Notes: generated from the letters alone by a model not told the origin. A stretch of DNA of 64,000 bases from Sphingopyxis sp. 113P3 (GCF_001278035.1 NZ_CP009452.1:3629501-3693500), one strand, 5' to 3'. Shown: positions 1 through 8,345, numbered from the stretch's first letter. Program-made: numbers and translations.

Positions 1-1
1 C

Positions 2-2575
2 ATGCCGGGCGCGCTACAACGCTATGCCAGGGCGTCGAAGCGCGCGGCCCGGGAGGCCGAGGCGGCCTATCTCGAGCGCAATATCGAAGGCGCATTCCGC
101 GCGAAACAGCAACAGATGCTCAACAATGCGCTCTATTCCGAGGCGAAGAAAGCGCACGAAGAGGTCGAGGCGGCGCGCCAGCGGCTCAACAAGATCGCGT
201 CGAAGCGCGTCATGAAGTCTGTCGACCAGGAATATCTGGAACAAGCGCAGGCGCTCCTCGAGGCGGTCGACATCAAGCGCCGCACGCAGAAGGGCATCAC
301 TCGCCAGGGCAAGTGGGAAGAGTGGTCTCAGCAGCGCCAGGCTGAAGGATATGACATCGTTGTGCCCTCATCCTTCGAGGCGACGATCGGCAAGGAAAAC
401 TGGACCCGGCTCACGGTCGAGCATTTCCTCGGGCTCGATGAAGCGGTGCGCCAGATTATCCACCTCGGCCGCCTGAAGCGCGAATTGCAGGACGGGCAGG
501 ACAAGCGCGAATTCGAGCTCACCGTCACCCAGGCGGTGCAGGCCGTGGCCAAGCTGCCGCAGCGCCCGCCGAGCGATCTCATGGAGCCCTCGCGCTGGGA
601 CGCGATCAAGTCGAAGGTCGCGGCTGCCGATGCGGCGCTGCTCAAGATGGAAACCGTCTTCGACTGGCTCGACAGCGGCGACAGCAACGGCATCTTTAAC
701 CGGATTGTCTTCCGGCCGCTCGTCGATGCACAGGAGAATGAGCGGATCCGGATGAACGATATTCTCGGCCAGCTGCGCGCCGCGCTCGAAAAGGTGCCGG
801 CCGACACGCTCAAGCGCTGGTCGGACAAGATCACGGCGCCCGAGCTCATCAACCGCGAGACCGGCAATCCCTTCGTCATGACGCGCGAGATGGTCATCGC
901 GATCGCGCTCAACACTGGCAACAGCGGCAACTATGAAAAGCTGCTCGGCGGCTATGGCTGGTCGGCGACGGGCGTCGAGGCGATGCTCGCCCGCGTGATG
1001 ACCCAGGAGGAATGGGCCTATGTCCAGGAGGTCTGGGACATCATCAACAGCCTTTGGCCCGACATCGAGGCGATGGAAAAGCGCGTCAACGATATCGCCC
1101 CGGAGAAGGTCGAGGCCCGGCCGGTGCAGACAAAATGGGGCGTGCTGAAGGGCGGCTATTATCCCGTCGTCTACGATCCGCGGCGCAACTACGAATCGGA
1201 AAGCTATGCCGCCAAAGGCGACAGCCTTTTCGAGGGCATCTATACGCGCGCCACAACGCCCAAGGGGTTCACGAAAGAGCGCACCAACGTCGAGCGGCCG
1301 ATCCATCTGAGCCTGGGCGTCATCCATCGCCATGTGGGCGAGGTCATCCATGACCTGACGCACCGCGAGGCGATCATGCAGGCGGACAAGTTCTTGCAGG
1401 CACGCCCGGTGATGAAGGCGGTGGACGATAGTCTCGGGCCCGAGGTGCGCAAACAGTTCCGCCCCTGGCTTCAGCGTATCGCCAATGAATGGGCCTATGA
1501 CCGCGCGGGGCAGGCTGGGGTGGAGGGCTTCGTAAAGAAGGCGCGCCTCAACGCGACGATCGTTGGCATGGGGTTCCGCGCCACGACGATCCTGCTCCAA
1601 GCTGCGGGCTATTCGAACAGCTTTGAGACGGTGGGCCTGCGCTGGGTGTCTCGGCGCCTCAAGGACGTCGGCAATCCCGAGGCGTGGAATTTTGTGCTCG
1701 AGAAGTCGAAGGAAGTCCGGGCCCGCATGGACACGCTCGATCGCGATATCCGCGACAATGTCCGCAAGGCCGCGGGTCAGCGCAATTTGAGCGCGATCAA
1801 GAAATTCGCGTTCCACGGCATCGGCTATATGGACCGCGTCGTCGTCATCCCGACCTGGCTGGGCGCCTATGACAAGGCGATCGCGGAGGGCATGTCGGAG
1901 GATGACGCGGTCTACGCCGCCGACAAGGCGGTCCGGCAGTCCCAGGGCGCCGGCGCCGCCAAGGATCTCGCCGCGATCCAGTCCGGGCGGGGTACGTTCG
2001 GAGAGGCGGCGAAGCTGCTCACCATGTTCTACAGCTACATGTCGGCCTTCTATCAGCGCCAGCGCAGCTTTGCGCGCGACGTGCGCGCGGCGAAGCTCTC
2101 CGATGGACCAGGTCTGCTCGCGCGTGCTTGGTGGCTCTTCATCGTCCCTCCCCTGCTTTCCGAGCTCCTCGCCGGCCGGACGCCGGATGATGACGATGAT
2201 GAAAGCTGGGCGGAGTGGGCGCTCTCGAATATCATCTTCCAGATCTTCGGGCCTGTCCCGGTGCTGCGCGATATCGGTCCGACGCTCTGGGCGAAGGCAA
2301 CCGACCGGCCCACATTCGGGTACCGGTTCACGCCGGCGCAGGGCGGTGTCGAGAGCATCATCAATGTCGGCTCGGACCTGGGAAAGATCTGGCGCGGCGA
2401 AGAGACGAAGCGCGCGACGCGCAACGCGATCGAAACGACGGGCTATTTCACCGGGCTTACCACGGGGCAGATGGCGGTTGCGGCGCAGTTCCTGGTCGAT
2501 GTGGGCTCGGGCGATGCGAATCCGGACGGCATCGGCGAGTGGTGGCGCGGGCTCACGACAGGCAAGACAGACTAG
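2..2575 (+). CDS. Large phage virion-associated protein, possibly 5'-truncated by window edge
   Basis: The open frame begins with an ATG at the second base of the window, so the true start may lie outside it. The 857 visible residues open with a charged, coiled-coil-prone stretch (about 10-75). Near the C-terminus there is a hydrophobic segment (about 703-722, with WWLFIVPPLLSELLAG), a run of five aspartates, and a second hydrophobic stretch (about 738-758). This end resembles the C-terminal modules of large phage polyvalent or internal virion proteins, which are packaged in the capsid and may interact with membranes during DNA ejection. It is followed by a small lipoprotein and a tail fibre, so it sits at the end of a virion structural module. 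No enzymatic motif is obvious. Phage origin is well supported by context; the exact role is inferred. Confidence 0.7.
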   Translation: MPGALQRYARASKRAAREAEAAYLERNIEGAFRAKQQQMLNNALYSEAKKAHEEVEAARQRLNKIASKRVMKSVDQEYLEQAQALLEAVDIKRRTQKGITRQGKWEEWSQQRQAEGYDIVVPSSFEATIGKENWTRLTVEHFLGLDEAVRQIIHLGRLKRELQDGQDKREFELTVTQAVQAVAKLPQRPPSDLMEPSRWDAIKSKVAAADAALLKMETVFDWLDSGDSNGIFNRIVFRPLVDAQENERIRMNDILGQLRAALEKVPADTLKRWSDKITAPELINRETGNPFVMTREMVIAIALNTGNSGNYEKLLGGYGWSATGVEAMLARVMTQEEWAYVQEVWDIINSLWPDIEAMEKRVNDIAPEKVEARPVQTKWGVLKGGYYPVVYDPRRNYESESYAAKGDSLFEGIYTRATTPKGFTKERTNVERPIHLSLGVIHRHVGEVIHDLTHREAIMQADKFLQARPVMKAVDDSLGPEVRKQFRPWLQRIANEWAYDRAGQAGVEGFVKKARLNATIVGMGFRATTILLQAAGYSNSFETVGLRWVSRRLKDVGNPEAWNFVLEKSKEVRARMDTLDRDIRDNVRKAAGQRNLSAIKKFAFHGIGYMDRVVVIPTWLGAYDKAIAEGMSEDDAVYAADKAVRQSQGAGAAKDLAAIQSGRGTFGEAAKLLTMFYSYMSAFYQRQRSFARDVRAAKLSDGPGLLARAWWLFIVPPLLSELLAGRTPDDDDDESWAEWALSNIIFQIFGPVPVLRDIGPTLWAKATDRPTFGYRFTPAQGGVESIINVGSDLGKIWRGEETKRATRNAIETTGYFTGLTTGQMAVAAQFLVDVGSGDANPDGIGEWWRGLTTGKTD

Positions 2576-2667
2576 AGAAAGAGGCGGCGCCCCTTTCAGC
2601 ATTGCCATCCCCGCATTAATAGGGACGCTCTAGGTGGTCTATCGAGGCCTTGATCAAGGGGAGAGCT

Positions 2668-2892
2668 ATGCGCGCTTTTACATTGGCTGGGACGCTGCTT
2701 CTGGCTTCATGCGCAACGACTGGCGGAAACGTCACGGGAAACGCAGTCGGCGTGACCGTCAATAATGTCTGGAACCGCAACCAGGCCTTCCCGAAGGCCG
2801 ATGAGCATTGCCGGAAATACGGCAAAGTGGCGCGGCCCACGGGAAACGATAGCGAATATGCGTTCACCTTCGATTGCGTGACGCCTGACTGA
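2668..2892 (+). CDS. Small phage lipoprotein
   Basis: This encodes 74 residues. I chose the ATG at 2668 because GGGGAG lies just upstream and because it places a lipoprotein signal peptide right at the N-terminus: MRAFTLAGTLLLASC, with lipobox LLASC and the lipidated cysteine at residue 15. An upstream TTG at 2650 would add six residues and weaken the signal. The mature part is short, with two further cysteines and no family I recognise. It lies between the large virion protein and the tail fibre in the same orientation. A role as a superinfection-exclusion or envelope lipoprotein is possible, but nothing in the sequence proves it. Confidence 0.7.
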   Translation: MRAFTLAGTLLLASCATTGGNVTGNAVGVTVNNVWNRNQAFPKADEHCRKYGKVARPTGNDSEYAFTFDCVTPD

Positions 2893-2977
2893 CGAACGGC
2901 ATCCGGAGTAGCCGCTCCGATTCAAGCGCTCGCCCGCGCGCCCTACCCCATCCGCACGGCAACAAGCGGGTGGAAAA

Positions 2978-5701
2978 ATGCCTGTCAACAAAACTGACAA
3001 TTTCAGCGGGCCCTATCTAACTAACGGCGCAACCGTAACTTTTCCCTTCACCTTCGTCGCGCCCAGCGCGGCGGAGGTGGCCGTAATGCTCCGGTCCAGC
3101 GATGGTGCCGAAGAAATGGCCGATGGCTTTGATGTCAGCTTGGGCGGTGAATCGGGTGGGAGTGTAACATTCGGGGCCCCGCCAGCGTCGGGGTTCGAGC
3201 TGTTCGTGCTGCTCAACCCCGCATTCACCCAGAATATTCAGTTCGATAATGGTTCTGCTTGGCTCGCGGAGCCTGTCAACGAAGCCGCGGACCGCTCGGC
3301 GCTGCGGGACCTGGCGCTAAAGCGTGACCTCGATCGAGGGCTGCGCGTTCCCTTCGGCGAAACTCCACCCCCCATGGATAGTCTGCTCGACGCAGACGGC
3401 AAGGTGCTCGCCATTGTCGACGGGCGGCTTGTTCCGATCCTGAATGACGCCGCGGGCTCGGAGCAGGTGGCCGCGAGCGTGAAATCAGCGAAAGCCGCCA
3501 TGGCAAAGACGCTAGCCGCGCAGACCGCTACCGAGCAGGCTCGATCCGAGACCGAGGCCGCGCGCGATGAAACCGTGGACTTGGTCGCTGAGGCCGCTGC
3601 GATAACGCAGGCTGTCTCCGACGCGCTCGCGATGGGCACCATTAGCGATCTCGTGGGCGATCGCATTTATACCTCTCGCGCCGCCCTCAATGCCGATCTT
3701 GCCCCGGACGACGAAGAATATGCGCTGGTCGTTGGCGACCCGACGCCCGCCAATAACGATCTCTATAAGAAGGATGGCGCGACGACTACCGGGTCCTGGG
3801 ACGGACCGCTCGGCATCTTCGCCGGTGCGTCGGCAGAGGCACAAGCGATCGCGGACAGCCTGAGCGGCCTGACCACGCTCGTTGCTTCTACAAACCTCCT
3901 CGATCCGACGACTATTCGCTACGGCAAGTACGTAAACACGTCCTCCGGCAATATCGCGTCCGATGCGAATTGGGCCTGCACCGCTTTCATCCCTTGCGAA
4001 GAAGGTGATGTTTTCACGGTCGGCGGCGACGGCAATCGCGAGAGCGGCATCGGCTTCTTCAGCGCGGCGAGCGATAGCGGCGCGTCGGTCGGCGCGTCGA
4101 CTGGCTCGCTTACCGTTCGCACCGTTACGGCGCCGGCCGGCGCGCATTTCGTTGTGTTTACGGTCAAGTCGGCGGCGCGGCCGATCCCTGCGAATCTCCG
4201 GATCAACCGGGGCGACAAGCTCTTGCCGTTCGAAAAATATTTCACCCCCTATTATGCCGTAGATTCGCACGCCGTCGAACCGCTGACCGGGGGTAAGTCG
4301 CGCCTGGTGCTTGGAGGGACCGGCGACAAGCTCAGCTATGTGGAGAGCAACCGGTCCGGCAACCTGATCCGCAACTGCTTCGTGCCGTTCCCCACGCTCG
4401 ATCTCCTTAACCCGCCCGACCGCCTCAACCTTCGCGAGCAGTGGATTAATGGCACCCTCGCGCACAACGGGGCCGATGACATTGCGCCCGATCGCATCTG
4501 GGGTGACGACATCGGCGCGAACCACGGGTTCAAGTTCAATCAGTCTACATGCGTCGGCCACGGCAAGACCGTGGACGATGAGGGTTCGATCTGGTCGAGC
4601 GGCGGCAATGAATCGGTCCTGGTCAAGGTCGTTGACGCGAACACTCTCCTGCTCGCCCGGCGCACTGCGAACCTGGGCCCCGCGGTTGGCGCGTTCACTC
4701 ATGTCAGCGGGGCGACGAATACCAGTTCGTTCACAACGACGGCCAATGGCGGTAGCATCCAATGGTATCCGCCGCACACCAACTATAGCATCCGCGTCCT
4801 TGTCGATGGCATCGAGGTCGAAGAGACCGAGGGGCAATGGTACTATTCCGATAACGTCCAGATCATCGAGACACACGACATCCTCGCGCGGTCTGAGATT
4901 ATCGAATGGTGGATCGCGAACGGCGGGGCATCGGCCGGACTGACGCCGGATGGCGACCCGTCCTACACGGTGACAACAACCTATCATTTCGACCGCGACG
5001 GACAAATGTCGGTCCTGTGGAACTGGGTCTTCCTCAAAGAGACGCCGGTGGATTATCTTCGCGGGATCCAGCTTCAGGGAAACAATACCCCCGTCACCAA
5101 CTATATTCCCAGTGCGGTGCCATCCACCTACGAGGGCAACCCGGTCGACTTCTCGCTAGGCGAGTCAGCCTTCCTCACCGATGGGCATTCGACGCTATCG
5201 ATCGGCGCCGATGACCTGGCGGCAGACGGTGAATATGCCGATCGCGTGATCGTGCATTGGACAGACCGCGCGATTGCAGCGGGCATCCTGCCGGTGGGTG
5301 ACGCCGCCCCTGACCTTCGCCGCGTCCGCGTGACCGACACCGCCCTCGAGATCTCCAATGCGCGCAAGCTTTACTGGCGCGTGCTCGATGTCGGCACGCA
5401 TAACGCGCAGCCGGGCGACAGTTACTCGGCGATTGCCTACCGTCACGTCATGCCGCGGTGGGCGGAGCGCGTCAGCTTCTATGTCGTCCGCACGCAGGGC
5501 CGCGCTTTCATCTTCGCGGACTGGGTCGACATCGTTGGCCTCGATCGTCTGCCAATTCCGGCCGACCTTTCGGGCCGCACCTTCTCGGTAGTCTACAGCA
5601 AAAACGCGACGGTAAAGGCCGGGGTTCTCGCTGGTAGTCTGCCGGTGATGGTCGATGCGGCTGACGTGAACGCGTACGTCGTACTCGAGGTGTCGGCGTG
5701 A
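2978..5701 (+). CDS. Phage tail fibre / tail spike protein
   Basis: This 907-residue protein has an N-terminal region (about 1-125) like the virion-anchoring domain of T7-type tail fibres: an early Y-L-T-N-G-x-T-V-T-F-P-F-T-F segment, then beta-strands and a region around NEAADRSALRDLALKRDLDRG. Residues about 165-215 are alanine-rich and helical, as in a trimeric coiled-coil shaft. The rest, about 310-907, is beta-rich with many aromatic residues and is probably the receptor-binding part; I do not recognise its fold. Position next to the lysis genes fits a tail fibre. Host-range determination is inferred from family and context. The ATG at 2978 follows a GGTGG sequence. Confidence 0.75.
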   Translation: MPVNKTDNFSGPYLTNGATVTFPFTFVAPSAAEVAVMLRSSDGAEEMADGFDVSLGGESGGSVTFGAPPASGFELFVLLNPAFTQNIQFDNGSAWLAEPVNEAADRSALRDLALKRDLDRGLRVPFGETPPPMDSLLDADGKVLAIVDGRLVPILNDAAGSEQVAASVKSAKAAMAKTLAAQTATEQARSETEAARDETVDLVAEAAAITQAVSDALAMGTISDLVGDRIYTSRAALNADLAPDDEEYALVVGDPTPANNDLYKKDGATTTGSWDGPLGIFAGASAEAQAIADSLSGLTTLVASTNLLDPTTIRYGKYVNTSSGNIASDANWACTAFIPCEEGDVFTVGGDGNRESGIGFFSAASDSGASVGASTGSLTVRTVTAPAGAHFVVFTVKSAARPIPANLRINRGDKLLPFEKYFTPYYAVDSHAVEPLTGGKSRLVLGGTGDKLSYVESNRSGNLIRNCFVPFPTLDLLNPPDRLNLREQWINGTLAHNGADDIAPDRIWGDDIGANHGFKFNQSTCVGHGKTVDDEGSIWSSGGNESVLVKVVDANTLLLARRTANLGPAVGAFTHVSGATNTSSFTTTANGGSIQWYPPHTNYSIRVLVDGIEVEETEGQWYYSDNVQIIETHDILARSEIIEWWIANGGASAGLTPDGDPSYTVTTTYHFDRDGQMSVLWNWVFLKETPVDYLRGIQLQGNNTPVTNYIPSAVPSTYEGNPVDFSLGESAFLTDGHSTLSIGADDLAADGEYADRVIVHWTDRAIAAGILPVGDAAPDLRRVRVTDTALEISNARKLYWRVLDVGTHNAQPGDSYSAIAYRHVMPRWAERVSFYVVRTQGRAFIFADWVDIVGLDRLPIPADLSGRTFSVVYSKNATVKAGVLAGSLPVMVDAADVNAYVVLEVSA

Positions 5702-5704
5702 TCC

Positions 5705-6091
5705 ATGAACTCGCAACCGAAGGCCTCGCACATGCCTGACGCCCCGATCATGATGCCAATGCAGACTGACGCCGCGGCGCAACAGATGCTTATCGAACAG
5801 GTGCGACGGCTGTCGGACAGTGTCGATCGCTTCAACGCCACGATGTCCAACGTCCAGCAGCAACTCGCGCGCATGGAAGCGGAGAACCGGCACACGATCG
5901 AGCGCCGCGACCGAAACGAGGCGCGGCTGACAAAGGTCGAAGACCGCGTCGACTCCCTCGAGACGTGGCGCAGCGAGCAGCGGGGTGAGCGCTCGACCTG
6001 GGGCCGCATCCTCAATCACCCGATCAGTATGGCGATACTCGGCTCGATCTTCGGGGCATTGGTCGCAATCAAAGGGGTATTGATGAAATGA
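5705..6091 (+). CDS. Coiled-coil, single-TM phage protein of the lysis module
   Basis: This encodes 128 residues. The central part (about 25-95) is rich in charged residues with heptad-like spacing and should form a coiled coil. The C-terminus (about 103-125, PISMAILGSIFGALVAIKGVLM) is one hydrophobic helix. The shape resembles small phage proteins annotated as DUF1515-like or holin-associated. The stop overlaps the endolysin start as ATGA, suggesting translational coupling. An alternative ATG at 5732 has a better ribosome-binding site (GAAGG) and would remove nine residues. The function is unknown; a membrane role in lysis is inferred from position. Confidence 0.65.
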   Translation: MNSQPKASHMPDAPIMMPMQTDAAAQQMLIEQVRRLSDSVDRFNATMSNVQQQLARMEAENRHTIERRDRNEARLTKVEDRVDSLETWRSEQRGERSTWGRILNHPISMAILGSIFGALVAIKGVLMK

Positions 6092-6627
6092 CGACCGACG
6101 ACATCATCGAGGCAGTGCTCCGCGCCGAAGGGCGCTACGTCAACAATCCCGACGATCGGGGCGGCGAGACCAACTGGGGCATCACCAAGACCACGGCCCG
6201 CGCGCACGGCTATAACGGACCGATGCGCGACCTGCCCCGCGCCACGGCGAAGCAGATCTATCTCAACACCTATGTCGTGAAGCCGGGCTTCGACAAGATC
6301 GCGGTCCTCTCGCCGTCCATCGCCGCCGAGCTCGTCGACACCGGCGTCAACATGGGGCCGGCCGTCGCGACGCGTTTCCTACAGCGCGCTCTCAACGCCC
6401 TCAATCGCCGCGGCGCGGACTATGCTGACATTGCCGTCGACGGGGCGGCCGGTCCGGGCACGCGGAGCGCGCTCACCGCGTACCTGGCGAAGCGCGGCAA
6501 GGAAGGTGAGCGTCGCTTGCTGGCACTGCTCAACGCTCTCCAGGGCGCGCGCTACGTCGAGCTCTGCGAGGGGAGGCAGGCAAACGAAACCTTCATGTTC
6601 GGGTGGCTGGACCGGGTGGCGATATGA
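6088..6627 (+). CDS. Endolysin, glycoside hydrolase family 108 (N-acetylmuramidase)
   Basis: This 179-residue protein should cleave the glycan strands of peptidoglycan during lysis. The N-terminal half carries the GH108 signature: EGRYVNNPDDRGGETNWGIT at about residues 14-33, where the first glutamate is the expected catalytic residue. The second half (about 95-175) matches the peptidoglycan-binding domain usually found in this family. Length is typical. There is no N-terminal signal or SAR anchor, so release should depend on a holin. The start overlaps the previous stop and the end overlaps the next start (ATGA at 6624), so the cassette is translationally coupled. Confidence 0.92.
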   Translation: MTTDDIIEAVLRAEGRYVNNPDDRGGETNWGITKTTARAHGYNGPMRDLPRATAKQIYLNTYVVKPGFDKIAVLSPSIAAELVDTGVNMGPAVATRFLQRALNALNRRGADYADIAVDGAAGPGTRSALTAYLAKRGKEGERRLLALLNALQGARYVELCEGRQANETFMFGWLDRVAI

Positions 6628-6836
6628 CCTGGCTCAATCGCAACATCCAACGCTTCCTTATCGCGCTGCTTGTCCTGGCGCTCTTCGGGGGCGCAGTGGT
6701 GGTGATGACCTTCGTCGCGATCCCGGCTGACAATCGCGACAGCATCATCCAACTGATCGGCGGCGTGAATACGCTCGCGGGGCTCGTTGTGGGCTATTAC
6801 TTCGGCAAGGCCTCGGCGGAAGGGGGTGAGGGTTAA
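6624..6836 (+). CDS. Holin-like small membrane protein
   Basis: This encodes 70 residues. The ATG at 6624 overlaps the endolysin stop. Two hydrophobic helices are visible: residues about 9-32 (FLIALLVLALFGGAVVVMTF) and about 42-60 (LIGGVNTLAGLVVGYYFG), joined by a short polar turn, with a short charged N-terminus and a glycine/glutamate tail. Two-helix proteins of this size beside an endolysin are usually holins or pinholins that permeabilise the inner membrane. No sequence family is certain. Its stop codon overlaps the start of the next gene. Confidence 0.7.
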   Translation: MTWLNRNIQRFLIALLVLALFGGAVVVMTFVAIPADNRDSIIQLIGGVNTLAGLVVGYYFGKASAEGGEG

Positions 6837-7210
6837 TGCGCGACCGCACCGACGCCGACGATATTGTGCAGGGTGCCTATAACCGCGCACTGCTCGACCT
6901 GATCCTGCCTCCGATGCGTCGCACCGCCAAAGACGTCGGCTATGCGATCACCGTTCACGGTTCGCTCAACCGCGACATAGACATGGTCGCCGTCCCTTGG
7001 GTCGAGCATGGCGTCGCGGACCCCGATGAGCTGGTCCGCCGGCTGGTCGGCGCGATCAGTGGCGTAACCGGGCGATGCTACGCGCGGGACGAATGGACTG
7101 AAAAGCCGCAAGGCCGCGTCGCCAAGACGCTGATGGTCTGGTGCGGCGAGAACACCGGAATGCTCGACCTGAGCGTCATGCCGACAATTCCCGGAAAGGG
7201 TGAGGGATGA
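6836..7210 (+). CDS. Nucleotidyltransferase-like phage protein
   Basis: This encodes 124 residues. Residues about 37-54 read GYAITVHGSLNRDIDMVA, which fits the core of the nucleotidyltransferase superfamily: a G-S pair followed by a D-x-D metal-binding motif at a beta-strand. The rest contains a helical segment and a C-terminal strand with LDLSVMP, which could carry a third acidic residue. Short proteins with this motif occur in some phage late regions but have no assigned function that I know. It lies between a holin-like gene and the spanin genes, overlapping both neighbours by a few bases, an unexpected place for an enzyme. The catalytic assignment is by motif only. Confidence 0.6.
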   Translation: MRDRTDADDIVQGAYNRALLDLILPPMRRTAKDVGYAITVHGSLNRDIDMVAVPWVEHGVADPDELVRRLVGAISGVTGRCYARDEWTEKPQGRVAKTLMVWCGENTGMLDLSVMPTIPGKGEG

Positions 7211-7539
7211 TATCCCTCCTGCTCCCCCTCGCAACCCGCCTCGTCGGCGAACGCTTCGCGAAGCTCGCGGCGTGGGGGATTGTCGCGCTGATCGCCGCTG
7301 CCCTCATCGGGGGCGTGGTCTGGTGGTTCAACGATACGGTGGAAGATGCGCGCAGCGATGGCGTGAAGGCGGGTGTCACCGCCGAGCGCGCCGAAGCCCA
7401 AGGAAAGGCCCTTGAGAATGTCCAGACTGCCAACGAAACGCGCGCCGCTGTTCGCGATCAGCGTAGCCGTGCTGCTTATGACGAGTGCGTGCGGTCAGCG
7501 CGAAACCCTGCGAACTGTGAGCGATTTCTGCCTGAATGA
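7207..7539 (+). CDS. i-spanin (Rz-like)
   Basis: This encodes 110 residues: one N-terminal transmembrane helix (about 21-46, LAAWGIVALIAAALIGGVVWWF) followed by a charged, coiled-coil-prone periplasmic region ending in a cysteine-containing tail (DECVRSARNPANCERFLPE). This is the architecture of inner-membrane spanins, which link to an outer-membrane lipoprotein partner and disrupt the outer membrane at the end of lysis. The start overlaps the preceding stop as ATGA. The lipoprotein partner begins inside this gene in another reading frame, the classic Rz/Rz1 arrangement, which strengthens the call. Confidence 0.85.
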   Translation: MISLLLPLATRLVGERFAKLAAWGIVALIAAALIGGVVWWFNDTVEDARSDGVKAGVTAERAEAQGKALENVQTANETRAAVRDQRSRAAYDECVRSARNPANCERFLPE

Positions 7540-7675
7540 TCGCGAGGTCAAATATTCGGTCGCGGCCGAGCCCGGGCAGGATGACCCGGGCAATGCGTTC
7601 GACACCGACGAGACGGTGAAGGATCTGATCGAGCACAATGCCGTCTGGCGGCGGCTCTGCGAAGCGGTGAAGTAG
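7418..7675 (+). CDS. o-spanin (Rz1-like lipoprotein), nested in Rz
   Basis: This 85-residue protein starts at an ATG inside the Rz gene, in a different frame, and runs 136 bases past the Rz stop. Its N-terminus, MSRLPTKRAPLFAISVAVLLMTSAC, is a lipoprotein signal with lipobox MTSAC. The mature domain has two more cysteines (DFCLND and RRLCEAVK) that could form disulfides, as known for some o-spanins. A longer frame opens at 7373 but the lipobox position favours 7418. It should be anchored in the outer membrane and form the spanin complex with the overlapping i-spanin. Confidence 0.82.
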   Translation: MSRLPTKRAPLFAISVAVLLMTSACGQRETLRTVSDFCLNDREVKYSVAAEPGQDDPGNAFDTDETVKDLIEHNAVWRRLCEAVK

Positions 7676-7702
7676 GGGCGAGCCGAAGCCCGCCCCCGTA
7701 GG

Positions 7703-7906
7703 TTAGAACAGGGATCCTTGGCGGAACTGGCCTCCGCCGCGCTTGCCGGTATTGACCTCCGACACTCGCCCCTGATTGATGCCGAGGTCAGCCGCGATGT
7801 CATGCTGAAAGTGGCCCATCTTGAGCCTTTCCAGAATGATACGGATAACTTCGTCAGTCAGTTTTGCGCGGGGGCGCTTGCCCCCATTCTCGTCATTGAC
7901 CGCCAC
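7703..7906 (-). CDS. Small HTH DNA-binding protein of the prophage
   Basis: This encodes 67 residues and is read leftward, opposite to the lysis genes. The start is GTG at 7906, supported by a strong AAGGAG at the right spacing. Residues about 14-55 contain an HTH-like pattern (KLTDEVIRIILERLKMG, then HDIAADLGINQGRVSEVNTGKR), like resolvase-type or Xre-like helix-turn-helix modules in small phage regulators. The C-terminus is short and basic. Its upstream region carries a perfect 15-bp palindrome (7957-7971) that could be its own operator. The target is unknown. Confidence 0.75.
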   Translation of the reverse strand: MAVNDENGGKRPRAKLTDEVIRIILERLKMGHFQHDIAADLGINQGRVSEVNTGKRGGGQFRQGSLF

Positions 7907-7956
7907 TCTTTTTCTCCTTGGAGATGGCGCGATCTGAGACTTGACGAGGAAACACC

Positions 7957-7971
7957 GCCGTGTAACACGGC
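7957..7971. promoter_or_regulatory. Candidate operator of the prophage HTH gene
   Basis: GCCGTGT-A-ACACGGC is a perfect 15-bp palindrome about 50 bases upstream of the GTG start of the leftward HTH gene, where an autoregulatory operator would be expected. No promoter hexamers are clear, so this is an inference from symmetry and position. Confidence 0.4.
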
Positions 7972-8029
7972 AGCTGTCAGGTTTCTCCAGTCCCGCGTCC
8001 CAGACCAGTTTTGCGGGACTTCCCTGATC

Positions 8030-8059
8030 GAAAGCCCGGCGTTGCAGCGCTGGGCTTTC
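8030..8059. terminator. Hairpin, possible terminator at the prophage right end
   Basis: GAAAGCCC and GGGCTTTC flank a short spacer and can form a stable stem. The sequence after it on the + strand (TCATTTC) is only modestly T-rich. It may end rightward late-gene transcription. Confidence 0.4.
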
Positions 8060-8345
8060 TCATTTCAGGAAACATCCCCACCTTGCTAAGTGGGCATCCC
8101 TGATTCGGGCAAGATGGAAACGCCGGATCGATGACTCGACTCGTCGATATATTGATTCGGTTTGTCGCTGGCATCGGGCGCCTCGTCGCCCTGGGTGGCT
8201 GGCGGACGCGACCCTCGATCGAGGCCCAACGCCGCGCCCTGAGGCGCCCGCTTCTCAAGGCAGGAGCCGACCAGCCGGGTTCGATCTTATGGAAAGAGAG
8301 CGGTGCTGGCGATTCGAGACGTGTTCAATTTGAATGTAACTGGCG

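Larger units (their letters stand above)
7907..8345. other. Intergenic region with regulatory dyads, no convincing gene
   Basis: This stretch lies upstream of the leftward HTH gene. It contains a perfect palindrome (7957-7971), an inverted repeat TCCCGC/GCGGGA (7991-8018) and a strong hairpin (8030-8059). A rightward frame opens at 8131 but has no good ribosome-binding site and runs into the opposing small gene, so I do not accept it. I see no RNA gene. Confidence 0.5.

Noticed and set aside
368..2608. Long minus-strand frame opposite the large phage protein
   Set aside because: It is a GC-driven shadow: rich in Arg, Ala and His, without a ribosome-binding site or known domain, and fully overlaps a coherent phage gene.
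3512..5005. Minus-strand frame of 497 codons opposite the tail fibre
   Set aside because: Composition is that of an antisense frame and it lacks any motif; the tail fibre on the other strand is convincing.
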